Numbered from the stretch's first letter, positions 32,382-41,770 are shown. The stretch is DNA of 64,000 nucleotides from Fen-1362 sp049516395 (GCA_049516395.1 JBEKTD010000004.1:248001-312000); one strand, 5' to 3'. A program made the numbers and translations. The notes: a model not told the origin generated them from the letters alone.

Positions 32382-33659
32382 TTATTTCTCCAGGGCAATC
32401 AAATCATCGTAGGATTCACGTTTGCGTATCACTTCAAATTTATCGCCGTCAACGAGAACTTCGGCTGCGCGGCCGCGGGCATTGTAGTTGCTGGCCATAG
32501 TGAAGCTATAAGCGCCGGCGGTGAAGATGGAGAGTAAATCGCCTCGTTTAACTGGTGGTAATGCCCTGTCTTTAGCGAAGAAATCGGCGCCTTCGCAGAT
32601 TGGACCGACGACGTCAACAAACTCCAGCCCTTTTATATCGAGCTTTTCGGTTCTTTTTATGTAAGAGAATCTTTCCTCAACCGTTGCGGGCCAGATAAAG
32701 TGAAATGCGTTATATAACGGGGGCCTGATGAGGTCGTTCATACCGGCATCGACGATTGCGAATTTTTTTCTTCCGCTTGTTTTACAATACAGGACTTTAG
32801 TCAGCAGAATAGCTCCATTGGCAGCGACGCTTGCGCCTGGTTCGAGGATTAGTTTGAGTTTTTTCCCTTTGAGCAGGGGAACAATTGCCGCCGCGTAGTC
32901 CTCGGCAGTTGGGGATTGTGCGGTGACATAATCGGCGCCATATCCGCCGCCGATATTAAGCGTCTCGATAGTGAAGTCCTTTTTTCGCAATTTATCCACA
33001 AGGACTAGGACTTTGTTGATCGCCTCGACGTATGGCTCAACGGTGTGGCCCGCGGAGCCGAGATGTATGTCGATTGCGCACAGTTTGACTGCGGAATTTT
33101 TACCGAACTGGTCAAAAACTTTTTCCGCCCGTTCGATATCGACGCCGAATTTAGTTTCTTTGACGCCCGTGGTTGTATATTTATGCGTTTTGGGGTCAAC
33201 GTCGGGATTGACGCGAAGTGCGGCTTTCGGGGTTTTGCCTTTTTGTTTGGCAAGCAGGATGAGATTTTCAAGCTCTGCCTCGGATTCGATGTTGAAATAG
33301 GCGATGCCGGCATCGAGGGCTTCGATGATTTCTTTGTCGGTTTTGCCGACGCCTGCGTAAACGATTTTCGCGGGGTCGGCGCCCGCCTGTAGTGCGCGGT
33401 AAAGCTCGCCGCCGCTGACGATGTCGAAGCCGAAGCCCGCTTTTGCCATAAATTTGAGTATGTTGATGTTTCCGCAGGCCTTAATCGAATAGCAGACCGT
33501 TGTATCGATTGCTTTGTAGGCGTGCTGAATTTTGCGAAGGTGTTCGAGGAACGTGGCTTTGCTGTAGATGTACGCCGGCGTACCGACCTGTTCGGCTATT
33601 TTGTCAACCGCCACCTGCTCCGCGAATAGCTTGCCCTGTTTGTAATTAAAATGGTCCAT
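32382..33659 (-). CDS. lysA: Diaminopimelate decarboxylase
   Basis: LysA makes lysine from meso-diaminopimelate. The 425-residue PLP enzyme of fold-type III has the Schiff-base lysine in CYSIKACGN (~residue 61), the HLGSAGHTVEPYV motif (Ser/His region), the glycine-rich phosphate loop LNIGGGYG, ILEPGASVAANG, and the other-subunit cysteine in GPICEGADFFAKD. All catalytic signatures are intact. It is a single gene, converging with accC and preceded by the tiny gene at 33820-33882. Confidence 0.95.
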   Translation of the reverse strand: MDHFNYKQGKLFAEQVAVDKIAEQVGTPAYIYSKATFLEHLRKIQHAYKAIDTTVCYSIKACGNINILKFMAKAGFGFDIVSGGELYRALQAGADPAKIVYAGVGKTDKEIIEALDAGIAYFNIESEAELENLILLAKQKGKTPKAALRVNPDVDPKTHKYTTTGVKETKFGVDIERAEKVFDQFGKNSAVKLCAIDIHLGSAGHTVEPYVEAINKVLVLVDKLRKKDFTIETLNIGGGYGADYVTAQSPTAEDYAAAIVPLLKGKKLKLILEPGASVAANGAILLTKVLYCKTSGRKKFAIVDAGMNDLIRPPLYNAFHFIWPATVEERFSYIKRTEKLDIKGLEFVDVVGPICEGADFFAKDRALPPVKRGDLLSIFTAGAYSFTMASNYNARGRAAEVLVDGDKFEVIRKRESYDDLIALEK

Positions 33660-33735
33660 ACGGGAACATAGTATAAGAAAAGATAGGGCAAATGCAAGTT
33701 TGAGGATTGGTTGTCTGAGCGTTTTTGGCGCAAAG

Positions 33736-33778
33736 AAAAAGTGGAAGATTCCGCGGCAGTAACTTTGGAACCTTCCAC
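33736..33778 (-). terminator. Rho-independent terminator after the microprotein gene
   Basis: GTGGAAGATTCC (33741-33752) pairs with GGAACCTTCCAC (33767-33778) with one mismatch. On the minus strand it is followed by TTTTT (33740-33736). It separates the microprotein gene from lysA. Confidence 0.8.
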
Positions 33779-33819
33779 TTTCCGCATAACCTTTGCCGAC
33801 TTAAGCCGGCAGCGTCATG

Positions 33820-33882
33820 CTATTTTCTCTTTTTTCTCTTCGCGGTTTTCTTCTTTGCAGCTTTTTTCTTCTTCTTTGCCAT
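33820..33882 (-). CDS. 20-residue lysine-rich microprotein
   Basis: An ATG at 33882 with a strong GGAGGT ribosome site (33891-33896, 9 bases upstream) opens a 20-codon frame ending TAG at 33820. The product is almost entirely Lys, Ala and Arg (MAKKKKKAAKKK, then TAKRKKRK). A rho-independent terminator follows within 50 bp, so the unit has all the parts of a gene although it is far below usual annotation limits. The composition recalls the tails of histone H1-like bacterial DNA-binding proteins and L34-type peptides. Its role is unknown; it could also be a leader peptide, but the terminator separates it from lysA. Confidence 0.65.
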   Translation of the reverse strand: MAKKKKKAAKKKTAKRKKRK

Positions 33883-34079
33883 TGTTTGTTACCTCCATAT
33901 GGCACAAAAAACCAGTTTACGTACAATAACAGAAAACATTTAGGAATCACCGGCCGAATTGTCAAAGAGGCAAAAAGTAGTAGCTATACTTTCTATCGTC
34001 CAAATACCTAAGAATCCTTCAAAGAAATTTTTGTTGATGTGGTTTTAAGTAACGCAGGAATCGTTTATGATGGTGAATT

Positions 34080-34712
34080 ATGAGCGAAAAAAGAATAGCT
34101 TTATTTGGCGGAACGTTTGACCCGATTCATCTCGGCCATACGACCGTTGCAGCCGTCGCCGGCGAAGGTATTGGCGCAGACAAAGTCATATTTGTCCCCG
34201 CGAAACGCTCGCCGTTGAAAGCGTTTTTTCCGGAGGCCGGTGACGAGGACCGTCTGGAGATGATTAAGCTCGCGACAGAGGGCAACGGCAGGTTCGGGTT
34301 CAGTGATTACGAGCTAAAGAAGGCGGGGCCGAGTTATACGCTCGAGACCGTAAGATATTTTCGACGGGAGCTTGGGAAAAATGTTTCGATTTACTGGCTT
34401 ATAGGCGCCGATACTCTTGAGGATTTACCGCATTGGTATGGGGTTACGGAGCTGATTGACGAATGTAACCTTGCTGTAATGCACAGGGCGGGTTTTGCGG
34501 CGTCGGATTTTTCGAAGTATGTTTCGCTTTGGGGAGAGGGCCGGGTTAAAAAAATGCAGCGAAATGTTGTTGAGACGCCGTTAGTCGATATAAGCAGCAC
34601 CGAGGTTCGCAAGCGATTAGCGGCGGGGCGGGAAGTCAGCGGGATGATAAGCCCGAAGGTTCTGCAATATATTCGCGAACATAGTTTATACGGATACGGT
34701 GGAGATGTATAA
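34080..34712 (+). CDS. nadD: Nicotinate-nucleotide adenylyltransferase
   Basis: NadD adenylates nicotinate mononucleotide in NAD synthesis. The 210-residue product has the HxGH nucleotidyltransferase motif in FGGTFDPIHLGHTTVA, VIFVPAKRSPLK, YWLIGADTLEDLPHWY and the C-terminal ISSTEVRKRLAAGREVSGM, which contains the ISSTxxR loop. All family signatures are present at the usual length. It converges with the M29 aminopeptidase gene, 2 bp apart. nadB, another gene of the pathway, is at 58319-59920, so the genes are dispersed. Confidence 0.95.
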   Translation: MSEKRIALFGGTFDPIHLGHTTVAAVAGEGIGADKVIFVPAKRSPLKAFFPEAGDEDRLEMIKLATEGNGRFGFSDYELKKAGPSYTLETVRYFRRELGKNVSIYWLIGADTLEDLPHWYGVTELIDECNLAVMHRAGFAASDFSKYVSLWGEGRVKKMQRNVVETPLVDISSTEVRKRLAAGREVSGMISPKVLQYIREHSLYGYGGDV

Positions 34713-34714
34713 TT

Positions 34715-35812
34715 TCAGATTATAAACCGGCCGTTTTTGTATATGAGTTCACTATCGGCGTAAATCTCTCCGCCGTCATTCATATCCGCGAGCATATCCC
34801 AGTGAACAGCGGAATCGTTTTTGCCTCCGGTTTCCGGGATAGAGGCGCCGAGGGCCATATGAACTGTGCCCACGAGTTTTTCGTCGAAGAGCATATTTTT
34901 GGTGAATTTTCTGATGCCTGTGTTAGTTCCCACGGCGGCTTCACCGAATTGTCTGGCCCCTGGTATCTCCATTATTTTATCCAAAAGCGATTTTCCTTTT
35001 TTGGCGTCCCATTTAATGACCAGACCGTCTTTTACTTCCAGCGTGATATCTTCAATTTCCTGGCCGAGGTAGAAACCAGGGTAGCTGAACCTGACTTTTC
35101 CGTTGACCGAATTTTCGACAGGAGAGGTAAATACTTCGCCGCAGGGCATATTTCTTGTTCCTGCTGCACTAATCCATTTTCTGCCTTTGGTGGAAAACGA
35201 GATGTCTATGTCATTGCTGAGATATCGGATATTTTCTTTGTCCGCGAGGTAATCGACGATTCGTTGCTGGTCTTTATCAAACTGTCGCCATTTAGCTATC
35301 GGGTCGGCTTCGTTGAGAAAGCAGGCGGAGTAAACAAACTCCTCGTATTCGCTTTTACTCATACCGCATTCCTGGGCGGCGGCGTCTGTCGGGAAGACGC
35401 AGAGGTTCCAGGCCAGTTTGCCCTCGGCGGATCTGGTGAAAATGGTTTTATTGATATAAGCGCGACCCAGGCTGACGATTTGTTTCTTCGCGGGGTCAAC
35501 GTTTTCAAGCTCCTTGAGGTTAAAAGGCGCACGAATCATCAGAAACGCTTCGTAGTTTTCTAAGGCGTATTTTATCGTGGGGCTGACATATTTAAGCTGG
35601 TCGTCGCCTGCGGTATCGTAAAATATTTTCTCTGTGCCGTTGATGCTGATGTTGAATTCCGGGTATGCGCCTGTTGCGAGCGATTCGCGGTAAACTTCTT
35701 TGAGCAGCTCCTCGGCCAGATACGAGGACATAATGAGCAGCTTGTCGCCTTTTTTAAGCCGGAGTGAATAATGCAGCAGCAGCTTGGCGTATTTTTGATA
35801 CAACGTCTCCAT
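34715..35812 (-). CDS. M29-family aminopeptidase
   Basis: The 365-residue product matches thermophilic-type M29 metallo-aminopeptidases. It has LHYSLRLKKGDKLLI at the N-terminus, AGTRNMPCGEVFTSPVENSVNG, where the glutamate of GEVFTSP is a metal ligand, then DKIMEIPGARQFGEAAVGTN, and the C-terminal HMALGASIPETGGKN...HWDMLADM segment with metal-binding residues. ATG 35812 is taken as start (AGGAG about 10 bases upstream); a TTG at 35818 is less likely. It follows hypB by 32 bp on the same strand and could be the last gene of the hyp transcript, though no peptidase of this family is known in hydrogenase maturation. Confidence 0.9.
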   Translation of the reverse strand: METLYQKYAKLLLHYSLRLKKGDKLLIMSSYLAEELLKEVYRESLATGAYPEFNISINGTEKIFYDTAGDDQLKYVSPTIKYALENYEAFLMIRAPFNLKELENVDPAKKQIVSLGRAYINKTIFTRSAEGKLAWNLCVFPTDAAAQECGMSKSEYEEFVYSACFLNEADPIAKWRQFDKDQQRIVDYLADKENIRYLSNDIDISFSTKGRKWISAAGTRNMPCGEVFTSPVENSVNGKVRFSYPGFYLGQEIEDITLEVKDGLVIKWDAKKGKSLLDKIMEIPGARQFGEAAVGTNTGIRKFTKNMLFDEKLVGTVHMALGASIPETGGKNDSAVHWDMLADMNDGGEIYADSELIYKNGRFII

Positions 35813-35844
35813 AAGCAACTGGCTCCTAAAATAAACAACGAGAA

Positions 35845-36507
35845 TTATGCGCCTTTAGCTTTATTAGAAAGCTCAATGAGCCATTTGTTCCATTGTTCCA
35901 TTCCTTCGCCGGTTTTTGCGCAGACAAGGAAGATTTTTGTTTTTTTATTGAGTTTGGAGATATCGGCTTTGACTTTTTTGATATTGAAGTTGGTGGCGTC
36001 GAGGAGGTCGATTTTGTTGATGAGTATGGCAGCGGCTCTGGCGAAAATCATCGGGTATTTGGCGGGCTTGTCGTCGCCTTCGGGGACGGAGAGAACTGCG
36101 ATTTTGTCGGTTTCACCAAGGTCGAATGTCGAGGGGCAGACGAGATTGCCGACGTTTTCAATGAAAATCATATCGAGCTTGTTGATGGGGAGTTTGTGAA
36201 AGGCATAGCTAATCTGTGCTGCGGACAAATGGCATGCGCCGTCGGTATTGATTTGATGGGCGGGCGCGCCGGCTTTTCTTATTCGCTTTGCGTCAATATC
36301 GGTCTGGATGTCGCCTTCGATGACGCCTATTTTGAGTTTACCCTTGAGGGTTTCGATTGTTTTTGCCAGCAGTGTGGTTTTGCCTGAGCCGGGCGACGAA
36401 ATCACGTTGAGGCAGGGAATTTTGCGGTCCTTAAGGAACGAGCGGTTTTTTGCTGCGTATTCTTCGTTGGCGATAAGGATTTTCCTGCGGACTTTTATTT
36501 TTCGCAT
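35845..36507 (-). CDS. hypB: Hydrogenase nickel incorporation protein HypB
   Basis: HypB is the GTPase that helps deliver nickel to NiFe-hydrogenase. The 220-residue product has Walker A SSPGSGKTTLL, switch region EGDIQTDIDA, the metal-binding pair in TDGACHLSA, FIENVGNLVCPS (with the second conserved cysteine), NKIDLL in the guanine-recognition region, and VCAKTGEGM. It lacks a His-rich or CxxCGC-type N-terminal nickel store, so it is a minimal form. It starts one base after the hypA stop, implying coupling. Confidence 0.95.
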   Translation of the reverse strand: MRKIKVRRKILIANEEYAAKNRSFLKDRKIPCLNVISSPGSGKTTLLAKTIETLKGKLKIGVIEGDIQTDIDAKRIRKAGAPAHQINTDGACHLSAAQISYAFHKLPINKLDMIFIENVGNLVCPSTFDLGETDKIAVLSVPEGDDKPAKYPMIFARAAAILINKIDLLDATNFNIKKVKADISKLNKKTKIFLVCAKTGEGMEQWNKWLIELSNKAKGA

Positions 36508-36508
36508 T

Positions 36509-36853
36509 TCATTTATCCTCGAATGTTATTTCTTCAAGCAAAAGCGGCGCGTCGGGCAGCAGTTCGAAATCATCGTGCCGGCACTTTGGACATTTTGACT
36601 CGTGCAGGTTGAACTCGAATGTCGCGCGGCACTTTTTACATTTTGCTTTTATCTGTTTTTGCTCGATATCCAGTTTCAAGTTTTCACAAACGGTATCTTT
36701 GCTGATGGCCTCGAAGGCGAATTTCAGGGTCTCGGTATTTATGGCATTGAACACGCCGCAGCTTATTTTGGCTGCGATGGGCCTGGCTTTTTGCTTTTTT
36801 GCTTCAGCCGATATGGCTTCGAGGATGAATTGAGCAACGGTTGCTTCGTGCAT
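36509..36853 (-). CDS. hypA: Hydrogenase maturation nickel-binding protein HypA
   Basis: HypA binds nickel through its N-terminus and works with HypB. From ATG 36853 the 114-residue product starts MHEATVAQFI, giving the invariant Met-His-Glu nickel site; a start two codons upstream would destroy it. The zinc ribbon shows CKKC and CPKC. The hypE stop and this start share one base (TGATG), so translation is coupled. Confidence 0.95.
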   Translation of the reverse strand: MHEATVAQFILEAISAEAKKQKARPIAAKISCGVFNAINTETLKFAFEAISKDTVCENLKLDIEQKQIKAKCKKCRATFEFNLHESKCPKCRHDDFELLPDAPLLLEEITFEDK

Positions 36854-37875
36854 CAGCAAATCCTCGGCAATTCTCTGCCGTACGGCATCTGGACGATTCT
36901 TCTGCCGCCGATTCTGGTGATTGTTTCAACAACGGGAGCGTCATCGGTCTTGACGATTTCTCCGATTATGGCCGCTTGTTGCCCAAGAGGATGCCGGCGG
37001 CAGATATTGACGCAGTCATCGGCGATTTCGGGGGCGACGACCGCGACGAATTTGCCCTCGTTTGCAATGTTCAGGACGTCAAAGCCGAGTGCATCGGCAG
37101 CCGCCTGGACCGTCGGGTTGATTGGGATATCGGCGTCATTAATCCGGATGTCGAACGAGGTTTGCAAAGCTATTTCATTGAGTGTTGCTGCGAGTCCTCC
37201 ACGGGTTGGGTCTCGCATAAATTTTATTCCATTTGTTTCAGTCAGCAGTTTACAGGTCAAATCGGCGAGAGCTGCGCAATCGCTTTTAAGCTGCGATTTG
37301 AAGCCGATATCCTGTCGAAGGGACATAATGGTCATACCGTGGTCGCCGATTGAACCGTTGATTAAGATTTTATCGCCTGCTTTGATGTTGCCGAAACCAA
37401 GCTCGACGCCGTTGAGGCGAACCCCGATGCCCGCGATGTTAATAAATATCTGGTCGGCTGCGCCGGTTTCGACGGTTTTGGTATCGCCTGTTACTATCGC
37501 GACGTTGTTTTGGGCGGCGGTCGCGGCGATGCTGTCCAAAATTTTATCCAGCGCCTCAAACGCGAGACCTTCCTCGATAATCAGGGCCAGCGACATAGCT
37601 ACAGGCCTTGCGCCGCTAACGGCGAGGTCGTTTATCGTTCCGCATACCGCGAGTTTTCCGATGTCGCCTCCGGGGAAAAACAATGGCTTTACGACATAAC
37701 TGTCGGTAGTGAAACAGATTGATTTTGAATCGAGATTCAGTTTGGCGGAGTCGGTAAGCTCCGAGAGGGTGTTGTTGGCGAATCTTGGGAGTATATGTTT
37801 ACGGATGAGCTGGTCGCTGAGTTGTCCGCCGCCGCCGTGCGCAAGCAGGATTTTGTCGTGCATATTCTGGTTCAT
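36853..37875 (-). CDS. hypE: Hydrogenase maturation protein HypE
   Basis: HypE dehydrates the carbamoyl group accepted from HypF to make the cyanide ligand of the active-site iron. The 340-residue PurM-like ATPase has HGGGGQLSDQLI at the N-terminus, DSYVVKPLFFPGGDIGKLAVCGTINDLAV in consecutive pieces, VTGDTKTVE, DPTRGGLAA, and the obligatory C-terminal cysteine (PRIC end). ATG 37875 overlaps the hypD stop as ATGA; the longer frame from 38037 is inside hypD and is rejected. Confidence 0.96.
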   Translation of the reverse strand: MNQNMHDKILLAHGGGGQLSDQLIRKHILPRFANNTLSELTDSAKLNLDSKSICFTTDSYVVKPLFFPGGDIGKLAVCGTINDLAVSGARPVAMSLALIIEEGLAFEALDKILDSIAATAAQNNVAIVTGDTKTVETGAADQIFINIAGIGVRLNGVELGFGNIKAGDKILINGSIGDHGMTIMSLRQDIGFKSQLKSDCAALADLTCKLLTETNGIKFMRDPTRGGLAATLNEIALQTSFDIRINDADIPINPTVQAAADALGFDVLNIANEGKFVAVVAPEIADDCVNICRRHPLGQQAAIIGEIVKTDDAPVVETITRIGGRRIVQMPYGRELPRIC

Positions 37876-38954
37876 ACGTTTCGTTTTTCCCGTCTGCTGT
37901 ATTTGAACCAGGCGGAGCAGGCGCCTTCGGAACTGACCATACAGGGGCCAACCGGGGTTAGCGGTTCGCAGACCCGTCCGTAAAGCTCGCACTGGGGCGG
38001 GTCTATGAGGCCGCAAAGCACTTCGCCGCAGCGACATCCGGTCGTGTCGTTCTCGGGTTTTTCCGTTACGCCGAATCGTTTAAACGCGTCGAATTTGCCG
38101 TACTTTTCTTTGAGCTGGAGTGTGCTTTTGGGGATTTTTCCAAGCCCTCTCCAGTAGCCGTCCACCGGCTCGAAACATTCGGAGATAATGCCTTGCGCAA
38201 TCTGGTTTCCCTGTTCGGTAACGACGGCGGTGTAAATTGTTTTTGCTTCGGGTTTGCCCTCGATTATCTGTCGGCAGATTTCAGCAAGGCCCTCGATTAT
38301 CTGCATCGGCTCGAAGCCCGCCACGACGCAGGGTTTGCAGAATTGCTCGGTGATTGGCTTAAACGCGCCATAACCTATAATGACACTGACGTGGCCGGGG
38401 CAGAGAAAGGCGTCTATCCTGTTGTTTTCGTCGCTAAGCAGTGCCTGCATCGCGGGTACGACGAGCTTATGATTGCTAAGGATGCAGAAGTTGTTGATGC
38501 CTTCATTTGCGGCCTGTTTTATGGCGACGGCTGTCGCGGGCGTGGTTGTTTCAAAGCCGACGGCGACAAAGACCACTGTTTTGGAGGGGTTGTCCTTGGC
38601 CAACTGCAGGGCGTCTTCACTGCTGAGGACAATCCTGACGTTACCGGCGGATTTTTTGGTTTCGAGGGAACCTCCTTTGCCGGGGACGCGAATCATATCG
38701 CCATACGTCGCTATGAGGCAGTCATTTCTGTCCGCAAGCTCAAGGACAGTGTCGATGTATCCCTGGTGCGTTACGCAAACGGGGCAGCCGGGGCCTGACA
38801 AGAGTTTCATTGATTTTGGAAGCATTCCTCTTATGCCGTTTCGGAATATTGAAACGGTGTGTGTGCCGCAGACCTCCATTATATTGATGGGCCTGCCGGT
38901 GATTTCACACGTGGCGTCCATAAGAAGTTGTGCGTTTCTGATTCTTTGAAGCAT
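37872..38954 (-). CDS. hypD: Hydrogenase maturation protein HypD
   Basis: HypD is the iron-sulfur scaffold that, with HypC, assembles Fe(CN)2CO. The 360-residue product contains IMEVCGTHT, the redox-active LLSGPGCPVCVTHQ, GFETTTPATA and the C-terminal cluster ligands CRCGEVLCG plus CxLYGRVC and GPCMVSSEGAC. All conserved cysteines are visible. It overlaps hypE by 4 bases and follows hypC by 13 bp. Confidence 0.96.
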   Translation of the reverse strand: MLQRIRNAQLLMDATCEITGRPINIMEVCGTHTVSIFRNGIRGMLPKSMKLLSGPGCPVCVTHQGYIDTVLELADRNDCLIATYGDMIRVPGKGGSLETKKSAGNVRIVLSSEDALQLAKDNPSKTVVFVAVGFETTTPATAVAIKQAANEGINNFCILSNHKLVVPAMQALLSDENNRIDAFLCPGHVSVIIGYGAFKPITEQFCKPCVVAGFEPMQIIEGLAEICRQIIEGKPEAKTIYTAVVTEQGNQIAQGIISECFEPVDGYWRGLGKIPKSTLQLKEKYGKFDAFKRFGVTEKPENDTTGCRCGEVLCGLIDPPQCELYGRVCEPLTPVGPCMVSSEGACSAWFKYSRREKRNV

Positions 38955-38967
38955 AGGGCCGGGTTAT

Positions 38968-39210
38968 TTATCCTGAGATTTTATTTTGGGTATCGTTGAA
39001 CTCGTCGATTTCCTCGATGAGCTGCCAGGTTTTTCGTGCCTCGTCTTCGTCGATAGTCGATATGGCAAATCCCGCGTGAACTAGGACGAGGTCGCCGAGC
39101 TTGGCGTTGGGCAATAGGGTAGTTCTTGCGTTGAACTGGTTACCCATTGCGTCAACTACCGCTCTGTCTTCTTCGAGCTTAACTATTCTTGCAGGTATCG
39201 CTAAACACAT
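38968..39210 (-). CDS. hypC: Hydrogenase assembly chaperone HypC
   Basis: HypC is the small chaperone that holds the iron with HypD and passes it to the large subunit. The 80-residue product starts MCLAIPARIVKLE with the essential Cys2 and has GDLVLVHAGFAISTIDEDEA, the typical second half. It is 13 bp downstream of hypF and 13 bp upstream of hypD. Confidence 0.96.
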   Translation of the reverse strand: MCLAIPARIVKLEEDRAVVDAMGNQFNARTTLLPNAKLGDLVLVHAGFAISTIDEDEARKTWQLIEEIDEFNDTQNKISG

Positions 39211-39223
39211 AACGAGACATTTC

Positions 39224-41572
39224 TCAGTCGTATTTTAATGACTTGTGAGTTGCTATAGCGGCTTGGCCGACGGAAATACAGCCGTCGTTGGCCGGAAAAC
39301 TACGATTGTATAATACTGAAAAGCCATTTCTTTGCAATAATCGAATAAGACGGTGGGCCAAATACCTGTTGCAAAAAACGCCGCCGCTTAGTGCCACAAT
39401 ATTCAATTTTTTTGCCTCTCTTGCTTGTTTCGTCATTTCGAACAAACCAGACACCATAGTATTATGAAATTTGGCCGATATATTTCCATTTTCTTCATTA
39501 TTTCTTATATCAGCCAAAATTTGTCTTATCATTATACGCAGGTCAAGCGTCAACGGTTTGTCGGTTTTTCTGGCGAGTTCGAAATCATACTGCTGGTCGC
39601 GGTCCGGCGCAACAATCGCCTCAAGCGTTATTGGTAATTGTGCTTCAAAGTGGTTGTAATTTCCCAGGCCGAGCATCGCGGCGATGGCGTCAAATAACCT
39701 GCCCAAACTTGACGTCTGGACGGTGTTGATTTTTTTGTTTATTTGCTCGAAAATGAGTTGCTGTTTTGATTCGTCCTGCTCAATTTTATCAAGGAGCCAG
39801 CGGAATTTACTTAGCTCAAATTCGTTTCCGTATGCCTGTGCCAAAAGTGCAATCGCAGGTCTGATTGGCTGCTTGCTCGCGGCATCACCTCCTGCTAAGG
39901 GGTAATAGGCCAAATGCCCGAATCGTTCAAAATTGTTCAGGTCGGCGATGAGACATTCGCATCCCCAAATCGCGCCGTCTGTTCCGTAGCCGGTGCCGTC
40001 ACAGGCAAGGCCAATCACCGGCTCATCTAAATTGTGTTCCGCTAAAACAGCCGCGATATGTGCCCAGTGATGCTGAACCTCGATGACTTTTACGTCGGGC
40101 AGGGAGTGGGCATATTGCGAGGACAAATAGGCGGGGTGTAAATCGCAGGCGACTAACTTTGGATTGACTTCAAACAGGCCCCGCAGGTGTTCGATTGATT
40201 TTCTGTAGTGATGAAAAACGGCAGCGTCTTCGAGGTCGCCGATGTGTTCGCTGCATATAAGCTGGTTGGCTTTGACAAATGAGAAGGTGTTTTTCAAATC
40301 AGCCCCTGCTGCGAAGACGTCGCATTTGCTGGTTTGTTTTATGGTGACAGGCGCGGGCACATAACTTCTCGACCTGCGGAGTAATACTGGTTTATCTTCG
40401 ATTAGATGCACGATTGAATCATCGACCTGCCTGTAAATTTCCCTGTCGTGCATCAGGAACGCATCGGCGACATCTCCGAGGCGTTCAATTGCCTCATCAT
40501 TTTTGCATATCAATGGCTCATCGCTGATATTGCCGCTGGTCATTACCAAAACTTTAATCCCCTCGGCAAAAAGCAAATGATACAGGGGGGCATAGCAAAG
40601 CATAAATCCGAAGGTGTTTGTCCCTTCGGCCACGGCTGATGCAATTTGTGAACCGGCATTCTTTGGTAAAAGCACAATCGGGCTTTGAGGGTTTTTCAAT
40701 AAATCTTCGGCTTGTTTGCTTACTGCCGCGTGTTGTTTTATCGTTTCAATCGAATCCGCCATCATCGCGAAGGGTTTATGCTCTCTTTTTTTGCGTTCTC
40801 GCAGCCGGATTACCGCTTCATTGTTGAAGGCATCGACCGCTAGGTGAAATCCGCCTATCCCTTTTATGGCGAGGATTTTGCCTTCTTTCAATAACTGTGC
40901 GGTTTGGGTGATTGTTTTGTCGCAGTCGGTTTGAATTTTGTTACCTTTGTTATCGGCGAGCCAGATTTTTGGCCCGCATTGCGGGCAGGCGACCGGCTGG
41001 GCATGAAATCGGCGGTTTGACACATCGTGGTACTGGCCGGCGCATTTGTCGCACATCGCAAACGCCGACATCGTGGTGTTCGGCCTGTCGTAGGGGATGG
41101 TCCTTATTATCGAATATCTCGGCCCGCAGTTGGTGCAGTTGATAAAGGGATAGCGGTAGCGGAAATCATTTTTGTCAAAAAGTTCCCGCAGGCAATCGGC
41201 GCAGGTGGCGATATCTGCTGTTACTTGCGAGATTGGGGGCCCGCTGGCGTCGCTTTGTTTTATCGTAAATTCTTTCTCGTTTTTGACGATTGGTATTTCA
41301 GCGGCAAAGCAGGATGCAATGTCCGCCAGAAGCGGGGCGTCCGGCCCATTGAGCCGTTTGATAAATTCGGCGATTTTTGCCTCTTCGCCCTGTAATTCGA
41401 TTGTAACGCCCTTAGTGTCGTTATATACGAAGCCGGTCAGATTCAGTTGCGTGGCGAGCCGATACACAGCCGGGCGAAACCCTACCCCCTGGACCTGCCC
41501 CGTTATCAAAATTTTCTTTCGTATGGCCAAAGTTTTCCGTCTCAATACCCGTGTATGATTTATACGCCCCAT
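39224..41572 (-). CDS. hypF: Carbamoyltransferase HypF
   Basis: HypF converts carbamoyl phosphate into a carbamoyl-adenylate and loads HypE. The 782-residue product has an acylphosphatase domain (ITGQVQGVGFRPAVYRLA), two zinc fingers (CADC/CTNC and CDKC/CPQC), a YrdC domain (LKEGKILAIKGIGGFHL, MTSGNISDEPL) and a Kae1-like carbamoyltransferase domain with VQHHWAHIAAVLAEH, GLACDGTGYGTDG and LSGGVFCNRYL. The first ~15 residues before AIRKKILI are not typical. A TTG at 41530 is an alternative start; neither choice has a strong ribosome site. It is the first gene of hypFCDEAB. Confidence 0.95.
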   Translation of the reverse strand: MGRINHTRVLRRKTLAIRKKILITGQVQGVGFRPAVYRLATQLNLTGFVYNDTKGVTIELQGEEAKIAEFIKRLNGPDAPLLADIASCFAAEIPIVKNEKEFTIKQSDASGPPISQVTADIATCADCLRELFDKNDFRYRYPFINCTNCGPRYSIIRTIPYDRPNTTMSAFAMCDKCAGQYHDVSNRRFHAQPVACPQCGPKIWLADNKGNKIQTDCDKTITQTAQLLKEGKILAIKGIGGFHLAVDAFNNEAVIRLRERKKREHKPFAMMADSIETIKQHAAVSKQAEDLLKNPQSPIVLLPKNAGSQIASAVAEGTNTFGFMLCYAPLYHLLFAEGIKVLVMTSGNISDEPLICKNDEAIERLGDVADAFLMHDREIYRQVDDSIVHLIEDKPVLLRRSRSYVPAPVTIKQTSKCDVFAAGADLKNTFSFVKANQLICSEHIGDLEDAAVFHHYRKSIEHLRGLFEVNPKLVACDLHPAYLSSQYAHSLPDVKVIEVQHHWAHIAAVLAEHNLDEPVIGLACDGTGYGTDGAIWGCECLIADLNNFERFGHLAYYPLAGGDAASKQPIRPAIALLAQAYGNEFELSKFRWLLDKIEQDESKQQLIFEQINKKINTVQTSSLGRLFDAIAAMLGLGNYNHFEAQLPITLEAIVAPDRDQQYDFELARKTDKPLTLDLRIMIRQILADIRNNEENGNISAKFHNTMVSGLFEMTKQAREAKKLNIVALSGGVFCNRYLAHRLIRLLQRNGFSVLYNRSFPANDGCISVGQAAIATHKSLKYD

Positions 41573-41697
41573 TTTGGCAATCGGTTTTACCGGATTATAG
41601 CTGATGGTATTAAGATAGCAATTACGGCATAGGGTCGCTTTAGCTGCGATTTTTTATTTGTCACAAGTGTAGATATCTGGTATTATTACCGGCAGCT

Positions 41698-41770
<73 letters not shown>

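Noticed and set aside
34802..35563. 253-codon plus-strand frame opposite the M29 aminopeptidase gene
   Set aside because: Antisense shadow; the minus frame has the M29 motifs.
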